Shown here: positions 9,844 through 20,894 of the stretch, one piece after another
How positions within the stretch are numbered: position 1 is the stretch's first letter
Layout of the letters: every line of letters begins with the position of its first letter
Origin: Gammaproteobacteria bacterium
GTDB taxonomy: Bacteria; Pseudomonadota; Gammaproteobacteria; UBA9214
DNA: 35,641 bases
Direction: 5' to 3'
Assembly (NCBI GenBank): GCA_022340485.1
Contig: JAJDNX010000131.1
Span: forward strand, 1 to 35,641
Program-made: the position numbers and the translations under genes
The notes under the pieces: generated by a model
Seen by the model: only the letters and a program-made list of their open reading frames with translations
What the model was told of the DNA's origin: nothing
The model's database searches: none

Positions 9844-11376
9844 ATGTCACAGGAAAGAACAGAAGCGCTGCACAGATTCGAGCAGAAACTGCGTGAACAG
9901 GGTGCCGACGGTTTTGCAGACGGCCCGCGCCCGTGGGAACGCTGGGATGAATCCGGCCACCAGGCGAACAACCGCATCTGGGAAGGCAGCTCCAGGCGCA
10001 TTTACCCGGGAAGCAGGAGGGCACACAGCCTCGAACATCGACTGTTATCCGTGCTTGCTTTCCTCGCACTGAGCACCTTGCTGGTCGGTATTGGTGGCGT
10101 GTATTTCTCGCATACCCAAACGCAACAGCTGGCAACAACCGCGGTCCAGCCCCTCCCCTTCGCCGATCCACCACAGCCGGAAACAGCGACGGCTGAAACG
10201 GTCATGGTGGCGGCCAGTTCAAGGGCGCATGAGCTGAACGAACTGTCCGCACCCGCTGCCGGGGGCAGGTCAATGCAGCAGCAGAATCAGCCGGCCGTGG
10301 TAACCGCGACTGCAGATATCACACGCTCCCCGGAGAGCAATGCCTCCGCAGCGAATACAACCATGGCCTTGCCGCCACCACCCGCACCCGAAACCATGCT
10401 GCCAGAGGCAACCGCTGCAGCGGCTGTTGAAATCGCGGCTGCAGACATCGATCAGTCCCAACAGAGAGACGACACCTCAGCCCATTCAGCGATGGCCATG
10501 CCACCGCTACCGGCACCGGAACTGTCTTCAGCAGAGACAACGGGCACGGTTGATTCGGTTTCCATTGAAACCATCGTCACCGAAGAATCCGTCACGACCA
10601 CGGTGTACACCCGCAATCCACAGCAGGCGGATGCGGAAGTCGTCGCGGCCATTGAAACAACACCGCCCCCATTCGCACAGCAGATGCTTGCATGGGAGGC
10701 ACCTGACTCCACGGTCTCACCACGGCTTCCGAACGAACCGCAGCAAAGCAGCAAAGCTGCCGCTGAAGCCTCCGCGGCAAACCTTGAGCGACTCCCGACA
10801 CCCCCCCCGACAGCACTCGAAGCAGCCGCGGAGACGCAAGCAGATCGCCCGACCGCCGAACAGGCCGAAGTCACCACGACGATCGCAGTGGCTGACAGCA
10901 ACAGCGAGGGGACCACACCAGAGTCACCGGCAGAACTCGAAGTCGACGTCACTGAGGGACAACACGCTGCCCTGCCAGACACCCCCGCCGCTGCAGAAGC
11001 CGAAGTCGCCCCGATGATTGTCACAGCGGCGGACAGCGGCACCGAGACCACTGCCGAGGAATCGCCCGCAGATGTCGTCGCCGCGCCCCCCCCGGCAGCG
11101 GAAGTCGAATACATAACCCCGGTGGAGACGGTTGCAAAAACCGGTAACTGGGTCATCAACCTCGCCTCCTATACCCGCGAGTCAACGGCCAACCGGAAAC
11201 TGGCACTGTTTCAGCAACAGGGTGTCGATGCGGAGGTCTTTGCAGTAGAAATTAATGGCAAACCCATGTACCGCATCCGGCTTGCCGGCTTTCAGAGCCG
11301 TCGTGCCGCACAGGCAGAGGTCAAGCCAGTGGAGCAGCTACTGGGCCTGGAAGGTGTCTGGGTGTCAAAGCGCTAA
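9844..11376 (+). CDS. SPOR-domain membrane protein with long Ala/Pro/Thr/Glu-rich linker
   Basis: Single TM (RLLSVLAFLALSTLLVGIGGVYFS), low-complexity linker, C-terminal NWVINLASYTRESTANRKLALFQQQGVDAEVFAVEINGKPMYRIRLAGFQSRRAAQAEV SPOR domain. ATG lies 3 nt past the ettA stop. Confidence 0.85.
   Translation: MSQERTEALHRFEQKLREQGADGFADGPRPWERWDESGHQANNRIWEGSSRRIYPGSRRAHSLEHRLLSVLAFLALSTLLVGIGGVYFSHTQTQQLATTAVQPLPFADPPQPETATAETVMVAASSRAHELNELSAPAAGGRSMQQQNQPAVVTATADITRSPESNASAANTTMALPPPPAPETMLPEATAAAAVEIAAADIDQSQQRDDTSAHSAMAMPPLPAPELSSAETTGTVDSVSIETIVTEESVTTTVYTRNPQQADAEVVAAIETTPPPFAQQMLAWEAPDSTVSPRLPNEPQQSSKAAAEASAANLERLPTPPPTALEAAAETQADRPTAEQAEVTTTIAVADSNSEGTTPESPAELEVDVTEGQHAALPDTPAAAEAEVAPMIVTAADSGTETTAEESPADVVAAPPPAAEVEYITPVETVAKTGNWVINLASYTRESTANRKLALFQQQGVDAEVFAVEINGKPMYRIRLAGFQSRRAAQAEVKPVEQLLGLEGVWVSKR
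10357..11080 (+). repeat. Two pairs of degenerate internal repeats in the SPOR protein linker
   Basis: 10357-10412 (TTMALPPPPAPETMLPEAT) vs 10486-10541 (SAMAMPPLPAPELSSAETT); 10861-10945 (QAEVTTTIAVADSNSEGTTPESPAEL) vs 10996-11080 (EAEVAPMIVTAADSGTETTAEESPADV). Confidence 0.6.
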
Positions 11377-11409
11377 TCGTGGTGGCTGGTGCAAGCCGAC
11401 AAACAGCCG

Positions 11410-14400
11410 CTAGCCAACCCATACACGCGCATTGCGGAACATACGCATCCAGGGACCGTCCTCTCCCCACTCGTCCGGGTGCCAGGAGTTGGAGACCGCA
11501 CGGAACACCCGTTCCGGGTGCGGCATCATGATGGTGACCCGGCCATCGACCGTCGTCAGGCCGGTGATACCCAGCGGTGAACCATTCGGATTCTGCGGAT
11601 ACCTTGTGGCCACGGCACCACCGGCCTCGACATAACGAGCGGCAACCAGGCCACTGTTCATCACATCAGACGCCGCAGCATCACCGGAAAATTCTGCGCG
11701 ACCCTCTCCATGCGCGACGGCAATGGGCAACACCGAGCCCTGCATGTCCGTGAAAAACAGCGCAGGTGACGGCATTATCTCCAGTTGCGAGTAGCGCGCC
11801 TCGAACTGTTCGGACTCATTACGCACAAAACGTGGCCAGTGATCCGCACCCGGAATCAGTTCTTTCAGGGTGGACAGCATCTGGCAGCCATTGCAGACGC
11901 CCAGTGCAAAACTGTCCTGGCGCTCAAAGAAGGCCTCGAACATATCGCGCAATTTGCTGTGAAACAGTATTGACTTGGCCCAGCCCTGACCGGCCCCCAG
12001 CACGTCACCATAGGAAAACCCGCCACAGGCTGCCATCCCGCTGAAGCCATCCAGTGATTGCCGACCCGACAGCAGGTCACTCATGTGGACATCAACCGCT
12101 TCAAAACCGGCGCGATGGAAAGCGGCCGCCATTTCAACCTGGCCATTGACACCCTGCTCCCGGAGTATCGCCACCCGCGGACGCACGCCGGTTGCGATCA
12201 TGGGTGCGGCCACATCCTCATTGATATCGAAGCACGGTTGTGGGCGGATACCCGGGTTATTCGCATCCAGCAAGCCATCATATTCTTCACGGGCACAGAC
12301 GGGGTTATCACGCAGGGCCTGCATGCGGTAGCTGGTCTCGGACCAGGCACGCTGCAAGTCGATGCGAGTTTCGCACAGCAGGGTCTGCCCGTTGACAGCA
12401 AACGTTAGCCGGTCATCCTTTGCCAGGGTACCGATCCGCTGCGCTGCATTTTCCAGGCCCGCTGCCTCCAGTTCCGCAATCACGGCCGCGGTATCCGTAC
12501 GTCGCACCTGGATCACGGCCCCCAGTTCCTCTGCAAACAGCGCGGCAATTGGATCGGCTGCCTGCAGCTGGATGGACACGCCAGTGTGGGCAGCAAAACA
12601 CATCTCGCAAATACAGGCGAACAGGCCGCCATCGGAGCGGTCATGATACGCCAGCAGCTTTCCGGACGCGTTCAGTGACTGAATGACTATAAAGAAGGCC
12701 TGCAGCAATGACGGCTCATCCAGGTCCGGCGGCACGGAACCGAGCTGTTTATATACCTGCGCCAGCGCAGAGCCGGCGAGGCGGTTGTTACCCAGGCCGA
12801 GGTCCAGCAGTATCAGGTCGGTATCCCCGGCATCGGTTCTCAATTGCGGTGTCAGCGTCTTCCGGACATCACACACCGGTGCAAACGCGGAAATAATCAA
12901 TGACAGCGGCGCAGTGACCGAACGCTCCTCCCCCGCTTCCGTCCAGACGGATTTCATGGACAAGGAGTCCTTGCCCACAGGAATGGCAACACCCAGCGCC
13001 GGGCAGAGCTGTTCGCCAACGGCCCTGACAGTTTCATACAGGCGTGCATCTTCGCCGGGGTGGCCGGCCGGTGCCATCCAGTTTGCCGACAGCACGATGT
13101 TGCCCAGCGCCTCGATGCGGCTGGCGGCAATGTTGGTAAGCGCCTCGCCAACGGCCATGCGGCCCGACGCCGGGCCGTGCAGCAATGCGACCGGGGTGCG
13201 CTCCCCCATCGCCAGCGCCTCACCGGTGTAGCCGTGGTAATCCGAGGCGGTTACGGCCACATCGGCCACCGCCACCTGCCACGGACCCACCATCTGGTCG
13301 CGCGTCACCATCCCCGTCACCGAACGGTCACCGATCGTAATCAGGAAGCTCTTGTCCGCCACTACCGGCAGGCGCAACACTCGATAGGCGGCTTCCCGGA
13401 TATCAATGTCTGTCGTTGAAAACGCCGTGAGCGTGGTCGGCAGCTGTTGCACTTCACGCAACATCCTTGGTGGCTTGCCCAGCAACAGGCTCATGGGCAG
13501 GTCAATCGGCGTGTTGTCGAAATGACTGTCGCCCAGTACCAGTTGCTGACGTTCTGTCGCCACACCCAGCAGGGCGTAGGGACAGCGTTCGCGCCGGCAC
13601 AGGGCCTCAAAGTCCTGCAACCGGGCACGGTCGACCGCCAGCACATAACGTTCCTGCGACTCGTTGCACCACACCTGCATCGGCGTCATGCCCGGGTCAT
13701 CATTGGGTATCGCACGCAGTTCGAAGCGCCCGCCCCGACCGCTGTCATTTACCAGTTCAGGAACGGCATTCGACAGACCACCGGCACCGACATCGTGTAT
13801 CGAGATGATCGGGTTGGCTTCACCAAGCGCCCAGCAGGCATCAATGACCTCCTGTGCACGTCGCTCCATCTCGGGGTTGCCACGCTGCACCGAGGCAAAA
13901 TCGAGGTCCTCGGCACTGGCACCACTGGACATCGACGAGGCCGCGCCACCACCCAGCCCGATCAGCATGGCCGGGCCACCCAGCACCACGATGGGCGTAT
14001 CGGCTGGGATCCTATTCTTGTTGACGTGTTCCTGACGAATCAGGCCACAGCCACCGGCCAGCATGATGGGCTTGTGATAACCACGTATTTCGTGTCCGGC
14101 ACCTGCGGGCACGCTTTCTTCAAAGGTACGGAAATACCCGCACAGGTTAGGCCGGCCGAATTCATTGTTAAACGCTGCCGCGCCCAGGGGTGCCTCGATC
14201 ATGATATCCAGTGCCGAGACAATCCGCGCCGGCTTGCCATGGTCGGTTTCCCATGGCTGCTCAAAGTCCGGGATGCGCAGGTTGGACACGGAAAAACCGC
14301 ACAATCCCGCCTTGGGTTTGGCACCACGGCCGGTTGCCCCTTCATCACGTATTTCACCACCGGATCCGGTGGCCGCCCCGGGAAAAGGTGAAATCGCAGT

Positions 14401-15303
14401 CGGGTGATTGTGTGTTTCCACCTTGACCACCAGGTGCGCAGCCTCCGGATGAGCGCTGTAGCAATGCGTGATGCTGTCCGCAAAAAAGCGCTGCACCCGG
14501 AAGCCGGTCGTCACCGCCGCATTGTCACTGTAGGCCGACAGGATGCTGCCCGGGCTGGCCTTGTAGGAGGTGCGGATCATTTCGAACAGGCTGCTCTCCT
14601 GCGGAATTCCGTCAATGGTCCAGTCGGCATTGAATATCTTGTGGCGACAGTGTTCCGAATTGGCCTGTGCAAACATCATCAGCTCGATGTCTACCGGGTT
14701 GCGACCGAGTGCAGTAAAATTCTCCATGAGGTAGTCGATCTCATCTGTCGACAAGGCCAGCCCGAGATCATCGTTGGCTGCCTGCAGCGCCGCCCGTCCA
14801 CCCGCCAGCACATCGACCGTTTCATACGGCGCGGGGACGGCATGCCGGAACAGCACATCGGTATCGTTGACATCAAACAGCACGGACTCGGTCATGCGAT
14901 CATGCAGCAGTGGCAACAGTAGCTGCCGCTGCTGTTCGGATAACAGGGCATCACCAGCGAGGGCGAGCGTATACACAATGCCCCGCTCGACCCTGCGCAC
15001 CTTGTGCAGACCGCAGTTATGAATGATGTCCGTGGCCTTGCTGGACCAGGGCGAAATGGTACCCGGGCGCGGCACCACGACCAGCACAGCCCCCGCAGGT
15101 GCATTCACCGAGCCTGCCGGACCATAGCTCAGAAGCTTTTCGAGTACCGCCTGTTCCTTCGCAGTCAGCGCCTCATCAAGTTCGGCGACATGCAGGTATT
15201 CCGCCCAAACGGCGGACAGCCGCGGCAGCTGCCTGGCAATCTGCTCGTACAGTTTCTGCAGGCGAAAATCGGACAGTGCGGGACAACCACGCAAGTGCAG
15301 CAT
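11410..15303 (-). CDS. purL: Phosphoribosylformylglycinamidine synthase (large, single-chain)
   Basis: 1297-aa [52 protein letters not shown] and C-terminal glutaminase domain [10 protein letters not shown]. Confidence 0.98.
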   Translation of the reverse strand: MLHLRGCPALSDFRLQKLYEQIARQLPRLSAVWAEYLHVAELDEALTAKEQAVLEKLLSYGPAGSVNAPAGAVLVVVPRPGTISPWSSKATDIIHNCGLHKVRRVERGIVYTLALAGDALLSEQQRQLLLPLLHDRMTESVLFDVNDTDVLFRHAVPAPYETVDVLAGGRAALQAANDDLGLALSTDEIDYLMENFTALGRNPVDIELMMFAQANSEHCRHKIFNADWTIDGIPQESSLFEMIRTSYKASPGSILSAYSDNAAVTTGFRVQRFFADSITHCYSAHPEAAHLVVKVETHNHPTAISPFPGAATGSGGEIRDEGATGRGAKPKAGLCGFSVSNLRIPDFEQPWETDHGKPARIVSALDIMIEAPLGAAAFNNEFGRPNLCGYFRTFEESVPAGAGHEIRGYHKPIMLAGGCGLIRQEHVNKNRIPADTPIVVLGGPAMLIGLGGGAASSMSSGASAEDLDFASVQRGNPEMERRAQEVIDACWALGEANPIISIHDVGAGGLSNAVPELVNDSGRGGRFELRAIPNDDPGMTPMQVWCNESQERYVLAVDRARLQDFEALCRRERCPYALLGVATERQQLVLGDSHFDNTPIDLPMSLLLGKPPRMLREVQQLPTTLTAFSTTDIDIREAAYRVLRLPVVADKSFLITIGDRSVTGMVTRDQMVGPWQVAVADVAVTASDYHGYTGEALAMGERTPVALLHGPASGRMAVGEALTNIAASRIEALGNIVLSANWMAPAGHPGEDARLYETVRAVGEQLCPALGVAIPVGKDSLSMKSVWTEAGEERSVTAPLSLIISAFAPVCDVRKTLTPQLRTDAGDTDLILLDLGLGNNRLAGSALAQVYKQLGSVPPDLDEPSLLQAFFIVIQSLNASGKLLAYHDRSDGGLFACICEMCFAAHTGVSIQLQAADPIAALFAEELGAVIQVRRTDTAAVIAELEAAGLENAAQRIGTLAKDDRLTFAVNGQTLLCETRIDLQRAWSETSYRMQALRDNPVCAREEYDGLLDANNPGIRPQPCFDINEDVAAPMIATGVRPRVAILREQGVNGQVEMAAAFHRAGFEAVDVHMSDLLSGRQSLDGFSGMAACGGFSYGDVLGAGQGWAKSILFHSKLRDMFEAFFERQDSFALGVCNGCQMLSTLKELIPGADHWPRFVRNESEQFEARYSQLEIMPSPALFFTDMQGSVLPIAVAHGEGRAEFSGDAAASDVMNSGLVAARYVEAGGAVATRYPQNPNGSPLGITGLTTVDGRVTIMMPHPERVFRAVSNSWHPDEWGEDGPWMRMFRNARVWVG

Positions 15304-15416
15304 GAGGACTCCAGGGCAGCTAACAGGTGAAGCCGGGGATGATACTGGATGGGCAGGCGCGGGACAAAATGTCGCTACCGGAAAAGCATCCCACCGGGAG
15401 GTTGTCCGCTCCAGAC

Positions 15417-16178
15417 TCAGACAATACTGCGCCAGTCCAGTCCCGCCTCCTGCCCAGCAACACCAATCCAGCTTGTCTCACAATCCAGCACCCTTGCCAG
15501 TACCGCCTGTGCCAGCTCGGCACGATTGTTCTTGTCGCTGAGGTGGGCAGCGACCAGGTGTTGCAGGCGCGAGTAGTCCAGCTGTGACAGCAGGCTGCCG
15601 GCCTGTGCATTACTGAGATGCCCCCATGGTCCGCCAACGCGCTGCTTGAGTGACGCCGAATACGGCCCTGTCGCCAGCATGTCAGCATCGTGATTACATT
15701 CCAGTAACAGGGCATCACACGCATCCAGGCACTCGATGATGTGTGGCGTCACACGGCCGGCATCGGTCAGCACGCCAAGACGCCGCGCCTGATATTCGAA
15801 TACAAACTGGCAGGGCTCCTGGGCATCGTGCGGCACGGTAAAGGGACGCACCCGCAGTGCATCGATGCTGAATTCCGCATGGCCATCAAAATACTGCAGC
15901 CGTGGAAGTTCGCTATCGCGCAATATGCGTTGCGTACCCCGGGTGATCCATACCGGCAGGTCGTATTTGCGTGCCAGCAGCGGCACCCCACGGACGTGAT
16001 CACCGTGTTCGTGGGTGACCAGCAAGGCGCTCAGATCAGCCGCCGTGCGCCCCAACCGGTTCAGGCGCCGTTCGGTTTCACGGCAGGAAAATCCGCAGTC
16101 GATCATGACCAGCGTGGAACCTGCCTCCACCAGCGTGGCATTGCCGCGACTGCCACTGCCAAGGGAAGCGAAACGCAT
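15417..16178 (-). CDS. MBL-fold metallohydrolase (YycJ/WalJ-like)
   Basis: [39 protein letters not shown]...[21 protein letters not shown]; HxHxDH zinc motif. Confidence 0.88.
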   Translation of the reverse strand: MRFASLGSGSRGNATLVEAGSTLVMIDCGFSCRETERRLNRLGRTAADLSALLVTHEHGDHVRGVPLLARKYDLPVWITRGTQRILRDSELPRLQYFDGHAEFSIDALRVRPFTVPHDAQEPCQFVFEYQARRLGVLTDAGRVTPHIIECLDACDALLLECNHDADMLATGPYSASLKQRVGGPWGHLSNAQAGSLLSQLDYSRLQHLVAAHLSDKNNRAELAQAVLARVLDCETSWIGVAGQEAGLDWRSIV

Positions 16179-16267
16179 GGTATAGGGTTATACCTGTATC
16201 AGGACAGGACCCCGGGACAGAAAAACGCCAGCGGGCGCTCCGCGCAGGCGGCAGCGGCCACTGGCAG

Positions 16268-17389
16268 TCATTGTAATTGTTCTTCCAGCAGGGTGAGTAT
16301 CCGTTTCGCTGTCGAGCTGGTATCCCGCTCTCCCTGTGAATTGTTGACAATCACATTGGTCGTAGGCCCGTCCGCCTGCAGCAGAATTTGATACTGCATA
16401 CCCTCTTTGTCCTTGGACGAGGACAACAAACCGATCTTGGTAAGGAACCCTTCCTTGTTTTGATCTGCCAGCGGGTCGTTGTACTGGACATAATAGATCC
16501 CATCCGTACGGTTGCGATCATCAACGGCAAAACCAACCCGGTCCAGGGCAACGCCGGTGCGACGCCAGGCACGCGAGAAATCCTCGTTGATCACCAGCAG
16601 GTCACCCGACTCATCAGACACCAGCTGGGCGCGTACACTCTGTTCCTTCTGCTGTTCAACCATTACCGAGGCGCGCTGCTCTTCTACACCAAGAAACACG
16701 ATCATGCGCTTGAGCATTTCCGCTTCCAGTTCCGGATCGGACGGACGCGGCTGCCATACCGTGGTAGGGTCGACGGCGCTCCCGGAAACAACCTCTTCCA
16801 CACCCCGATGGGTCACGTAGATTTCAGTGGTACCGGGGTCGGTACCCCGCTCCAGCCGCGTGCGGTACTGGTCGCGTGTTGCAGCTGAATAGGCTGAATC
16901 AATCACCTTGCCAAGAACATTACGGATCACACCCTGAGGGATGTCTGCCCGGTTCTCGAGCCAGCCGGTCTCGAGTATGCCGACACGGGGATCTTCCTTG
17001 TTGATCAGGAAGCCTTCCTGTAACCAGAATTCCTTGACCTGTGGCCATAGCTGGTCGGGGTTCCCGGACACCACCAGCCACTGCTGGTCACCATCACGCT
17101 GCACCCGCATGTTGGCCTGATCCGGTAGCACCTCAGTGCCGCCAGCCGAAGGCAAGTCAGCCCCGTATTCGGTGTAGGTCGTTCCTGCGATATCAATCGA
17201 CGCCGGTGCATCCACAATGGTGTTGGATGACAGATCCGGCGGTATCTCCAGTGCATCCGTCGGCTTGCTCTTCTTGTAATCCACCTTCTTGGCACCTGGC
17301 GCAAGGGTGTCATACATACTGCAGCCGGATATCAAAAACAGGCCGGCAAGGGCCGTTATCAAACCACGGGTTACTCCAGATAGTTGCAT
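16268..17389 (-). CDS. bamC: Outer membrane protein assembly factor BamC (NlpB)
   Basis: Lipoprotein signal (ALAGLFLISGCSMYDTL), KPTDALEIPPDLSS motif, position immediately downstream of dapA. Confidence 0.9.
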   Translation of the reverse strand: MQLSGVTRGLITALAGLFLISGCSMYDTLAPGAKKVDYKKSKPTDALEIPPDLSSNTIVDAPASIDIAGTTYTEYGADLPSAGGTEVLPDQANMRVQRDGDQQWLVVSGNPDQLWPQVKEFWLQEGFLINKEDPRVGILETGWLENRADIPQGVIRNVLGKVIDSAYSAATRDQYRTRLERGTDPGTTEIYVTHRGVEEVVSGSAVDPTTVWQPRPSDPELEAEMLKRMIVFLGVEEQRASVMVEQQKEQSVRAQLVSDESGDLLVINEDFSRAWRRTGVALDRVGFAVDDRNRTDGIYYVQYNDPLADQNKEGFLTKIGLLSSSKDKEGMQYQILLQADGPTTNVIVNNSQGERDTSSTAKRILTLLEEQLQ

Positions 17390-17399
17390 AGCTAATGTC

Positions 17400-18281
17400 C
17401 TACGGAACAATTACACCGGCTTGACTGAGAGCCTGCCGGACTATGTCGTGGTATTCATTGGCCAACGGTGTCAGCGGCAACCGTATCCCTGCCGGAATCA
17501 ATCCCATTTCATGCAAGGCCCATTTTACCGGTATCGGGTTCGACTCGATAAACAGGGTACGATGCAGGATCTCCAGGCGCGCATTAATCGCAGCCGCCGT
17601 GTCACGATCACCGGCCAATGCAGCCGCACACATTTCATGCATGGCCGCCGGTGCCACATTGGCGGTTACCGATATATTACCCTGCCCGCCCAGCAGCAGC
17701 AGTTCCATCGCCGTGGCATCATCACCACTGTAGAGTTCGAAGCGATCTCCGCAGCGATCAAGGATCTCGCGCGCGCGGTTCATATCGCCGGTAGCCTCCT
17801 TGATCCCGATGATGTTGTCGATGGCGGCAAGCCGCTCCACGGTAGCCGGCAACAGGTCTACGGCGGTACGTCCGGGTACATTGTACAGAATCTGGGCGAC
17901 GGGCACGGCCTCGGCCACCGCCTTGTGATGCTGGTACAGCCCCTCCTGGGTCGGTTTGTTGTAGTACGGTGTTACCAGCAGGCAGGCATCAACACCGGCC
18001 TGATAGGCACAGTGTGTCAGGTCAATGGCTTCACGGGTGGAATTGGCGCCGGTACCGGCAATCACCGGTATCCGGCCAGCCGCCATTTCCACGGTGCGAC
18101 GAATCAAATGGCAGTGTTCTTCCTCGTTCAGGGTGGCAGATTCACCGGTGGTACCGACGGCGACCAGGGCATCGCTTCGATTCTCGACATGAAAGTCAAT
18201 CAAGCGCTGCAGGCTGTCTTCATCGATAACGCCGCCCTCCCGCATCGGGGTAACCAGCGCTACCATACTACCCTGGAACAT
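17400..18281 (-). CDS. dapA: 4-hydroxy-tetrahydrodipicolinate synthase
   Basis: MFQGSMVALVTPMREGGVIDEDSLQRLIDFHVENRSDALVAVGTTGESATL...VTPYYNKPTQEGLYQHHKAV...GIKEATGDM. Confidence 0.97.
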   Translation of the reverse strand: MFQGSMVALVTPMREGGVIDEDSLQRLIDFHVENRSDALVAVGTTGESATLNEEEHCHLIRRTVEMAAGRIPVIAGTGANSTREAIDLTHCAYQAGVDACLLVTPYYNKPTQEGLYQHHKAVAEAVPVAQILYNVPGRTAVDLLPATVERLAAIDNIIGIKEATGDMNRAREILDRCGDRFELYSGDDATAMELLLLGGQGNISVTANVAPAAMHEMCAAALAGDRDTAAAINARLEILHRTLFIESNPIPVKWALHEMGLIPAGIRLPLTPLANEYHDIVRQALSQAGVIVP

Positions 18282-18448
18282 CACCAGTATCTCCACATCC
18301 AGATAAAGATCGACATGGTACTGGCGCCACCCCGGACTGACAAGACAATCCATAATCTGAAAGGCATTTCGACCCACAGTCACAGCAATGATGATAGACT
18401 AGCGACTACCATTGCCCACAGACACATATGTCCATGACATCTCGATAA

Positions 18449-19000
18449 ATGAGCGAATCATCTGCCACCGTAAGCAACCAGCTGGTGCTCTCTGCACTTG
18501 GAGAAGACAAGCCCGGAATTATCAACGAATTATCACGCTGTGTGCTGAACAGTGGCTGCACCATACTGGACAGCCGCATGACCGTACTTGGCGGTAATTT
18601 TGCGCTGTTGCTGCAGGTAGGTGGCAACTGGAACAACATTGCCAAGCTGGAAACCCAGATAGCGAGCCTGGAATCAGGCCTTGGGCTGACCATTACCTCG
18701 CGACGCACCTCCATTGCGCAAGCCGACAGGGAACTGCTGCCCTATGGTGTGGACGTGGTCGCCCTGGACCAGCCAGGTATTGTGCATAACCTGGCAAGAT
18801 TCCTGTCGCAGCGGCAGATCAACATCCAGGAAATGGTGACTTCCTGTTACCCGGCCGCGCACTCGGGTACGCCGATGTTTTCCGTCCACATGACCGTCGA
18901 AATCCCGGCCAGCACCCAGATCTCCACGCTGCGCGAAGACTTCATGGAACTCTGCGACCAGCTGAACCTGGATGCCGTGATCGAGCCGGTGAAGACCTGA
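18449..19000 (+). CDS. gcvR: Glycine cleavage system transcriptional repressor GcvR-like (tandem ACT domains)
   Basis: LVLSALGEDKPGIINELSRCVLNSGCTILDSRMTVLGGNFALLLQVGGNW...YGVDVVALDQPGIVHNLARFLSQRQINIQEM; divergent from dapA as in many gammaproteobacteria. Confidence 0.85.
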   Translation: MSESSATVSNQLVLSALGEDKPGIINELSRCVLNSGCTILDSRMTVLGGNFALLLQVGGNWNNIAKLETQIASLESGLGLTITSRRTSIAQADRELLPYGVDVVALDQPGIVHNLARFLSQRQINIQEMVTSCYPAAHSGTPMFSVHMTVEIPASTQISTLREDFMELCDQLNLDAVIEPVKT

Positions 19001-19074
19001 TCGCGGCCGCTGTACGCTCCTGCATGAAGTTTGCCTGGAGAGACGGCGTCGTCGATAAAGAATACCCTCAATTG

Positions 19075-19157
19075 GCCACGGAAGCTCACGGAAAAACACC
19101 AAAGAATAAATCCCTGACTGGAAATATTTCCATGCCATTCCGTGTACACTCGGTGGC
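19075..19157. repeat. Imperfect palindromic dispersed repeat (CACGGAA type)
   Basis: GCCACGGAAGCTCACGGAA (19075-19093) and TTCCGTGTACACTCGGTGGC (19138-19157) form imperfect terminal inverted arms; second shorter copy at 24671-24720. Confidence 0.5.
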
Positions 19158-19261
19158 GAGGTTATTCAGTCAGTGCCAATCCGCTCCCGGATGAACAGTC
19201 GCCAGGCCAGGAGCATATGGCCTGCGCTAATTGGTTCATTGACCACAGGAAATACACGCTT

Positions 19262-19729
19262 ATGAGCAAGGTAACCATTGGCAAGAAGGTCCCCGATTTC
19301 AGGTTGCCAGCCACGGGCGAACAGGAAATCGCCCTGTCTGACTTCAGGGGAAAGAATGTCGTCCTGTATTTTTACCCGAAAGACAGCACCCCCGGCTGCA
19401 CCACGGAAGGCCAGGACTTCCGGGACAAGATCAACACCTTCAAGCGCCGCAACACCGTGATCCTTGGTGTGTCACGAGACAGTATCAAATCGCATGAGAA
19501 ATTCAGGGAAAAACAGGGGTTCCCGTTTGACCTGCTGTCAGATGCCGAGGAGAAAGTCTGCCGCTTGTTTGGGGTCATCAAGGAAAAGAACATGTATGGC
19601 CGCACAGTGATGGGCATCGAGCGCAGCACCTTCCTAATCGATGACCAGGGGGTACTGCGTCAGGAATGGCGCAAGGTTAAGGTAGCGGGTCATGTAGAAG
19701 AGGTGCTGGAGGCCGTGAAAGCCCTGTAA
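19262..19729 (+). CDS. bcp: Thioredoxin-dependent thiol peroxidase / peroxiredoxin (Bcp family)
   Basis: MSKVTIGKKVPDFRLPATGEQEIALSDFRGKNVVLYFYPKDSTPGCTTEGQDFRD; PxxxTPGCTxE active site. Confidence 0.95.
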   Translation: MSKVTIGKKVPDFRLPATGEQEIALSDFRGKNVVLYFYPKDSTPGCTTEGQDFRDKINTFKRRNTVILGVSRDSIKSHEKFREKQGFPFDLLSDAEEKVCRLFGVIKEKNMYGRTVMGIERSTFLIDDQGVLRQEWRKVKVAGHVEEVLEAVKAL

Positions 19730-19795
19730 CACCAGACCCGTAACCGGGTTTATGCCCGATCAGGCAGGGTGCCTCCTCAAGACAGCGCCGCGTGA

Positions 19796-20890
19796 CTATG
19801 CCACTGGCGAGGCATCGTGCTCTGCCCCGGCATCAGTGCCCCGTAGCTCTTTACTTGGCCAGGCATTCAGCACGGCCTGAACCAGTGTCGCCAGCGGAAT
19901 CGCAAAGAACACCCCCCAGAAGCCCCAGAGACCACCGAAAACAAGAATGGCGATAATGATTGCCACCGGGTGCAGGTCCACTACCTCGGAAAATAGCAGC
20001 GGTACCAGCAAGTAACCATCCAGTGCCTGCAGCACACCATAGGCAAACAGCAGCCAGCCCAGTTGCGGGCTCCAGCCCCACTGGAACCAGGCGATGACCG
20101 CCACCGGTACCGTCACAACGGCCGCACCGACGTAGGGAATAATCACGGAAAGACCCACCATGGTCGCCAGTAACAGTGCATAGTCCAATTCCATGAAGGT
20201 AAAGATGGCAAAGGAAACTGCACCCACGATAAAGATTTCCCAGACCTTGCCACGTACATAATTCGCGACCTGCACGTTGACCGCATGGGCGACTTCGTCA
20301 ACCAGCTGGCGCTGTTTGGGCAGGCTGCTGCTGAACCAGGTGAGTATCCGGTACTTGTCCTTGAGGAAAAAAAACACCAGCACCGGGACCAGGATGCTGT
20401 AGACCACCAAGCTGATCAGCCCAAATACCGCGGGTAAAGACAGCGACAGGACACGCTGACTCATCGACGTGATCTCTGCCCTGATGGTACCAATCAGGTC
20501 ACTGACCTGCGCCTCGGTAAACAGGTTGGGATATTTTTGCGGCAACTGCAGCAGGCTGTTTTGCCCCAGCGTGATGATGTTCGGTAATTCCCGGACCAGT
20601 TGCGTCACCTGGTAGGACAGACGCGGCACCAGCCATAACAGGGTAAACACCAGAAATGACATGAACAGAATGAACACCAGGGTCACGGCAGAGATACGCG
20701 GCGCACCCAGCTGGTGGGTTTTCTCGACTGCACCATCCAGCAAGTAGGCAATCACTATAGCAGCCAGCACCGGCGCCAGCATCTGACCAAAGGTCAGGAT
20801 CACCATGAAGACGATAACCAGGGCCACCCCGAGAATGACCACATGCGGATCGGAAATGTATCGCTCGTACCATTCGCGCAGGATATTCAT
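19796..20890 (-). CDS. AI-2E family transporter / PerM-like permease
   Basis: Polytopic; MNILREWYERYISDPHVVILGVALVIVFMVILTFGQMLAPVLAAIVIAYLLDGAVEKTHQLG...GLSVIIPYVGAAVVTVPV. Start moved to ATG at 20888-20890. Confidence 0.9.
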   Translation of the reverse strand: MNILREWYERYISDPHVVILGVALVIVFMVILTFGQMLAPVLAAIVIAYLLDGAVEKTHQLGAPRISAVTLVFILFMSFLVFTLLWLVPRLSYQVTQLVRELPNIITLGQNSLLQLPQKYPNLFTEAQVSDLIGTIRAEITSMSQRVLSLSLPAVFGLISLVVYSILVPVLVFFFLKDKYRILTWFSSSLPKQRQLVDEVAHAVNVQVANYVRGKVWEIFIVGAVSFAIFTFMELDYALLLATMVGLSVIIPYVGAAVVTVPVAVIAWFQWGWSPQLGWLLFAYGVLQALDGYLLVPLLFSEVVDLHPVAIIIAILVFGGLWGFWGVFFAIPLATLVQAVLNAWPSKELRGTDAGAEHDASPVA

Positions 20891-20894
20891 CCTA

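Noticed and set aside
10340-11159. Long overlapping ORFs in other frames (10340..11017 +, 10452..11159 -)
   Set aside because: They lie inside the low-complexity linker of the SPOR protein; Arg/His/Pro-rich or Ser/Ala/Val-rich composition is a codon-bias artefact.
13447-14391. 314-aa plus-strand ORF
   Set aside because: Antisense to purL; composition typical of a shadow frame.
17289-18437. 382-aa plus-strand ORF
   Set aside because: Antisense to dapA and the start of bamC; no recognisable domain and both sense genes are clear.
19024-19194. 56-aa plus-strand ORF (MKFAWRDGVVDKEYPQLATEAHGKTPKNKSLTGNISMPFRVHSVARLFSQCQSAPG)
   Set aside because: It reads through the CACGGAA palindromic repeat and lacks a Shine-Dalgarno; most likely repeat-derived rather than coding.
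19730-19770. Weak hairpin ACCCG-TAA-CGGGT after bcp as terminator
   Set aside because: Stem is short and the following T-tract is minimal; not supported well enough.
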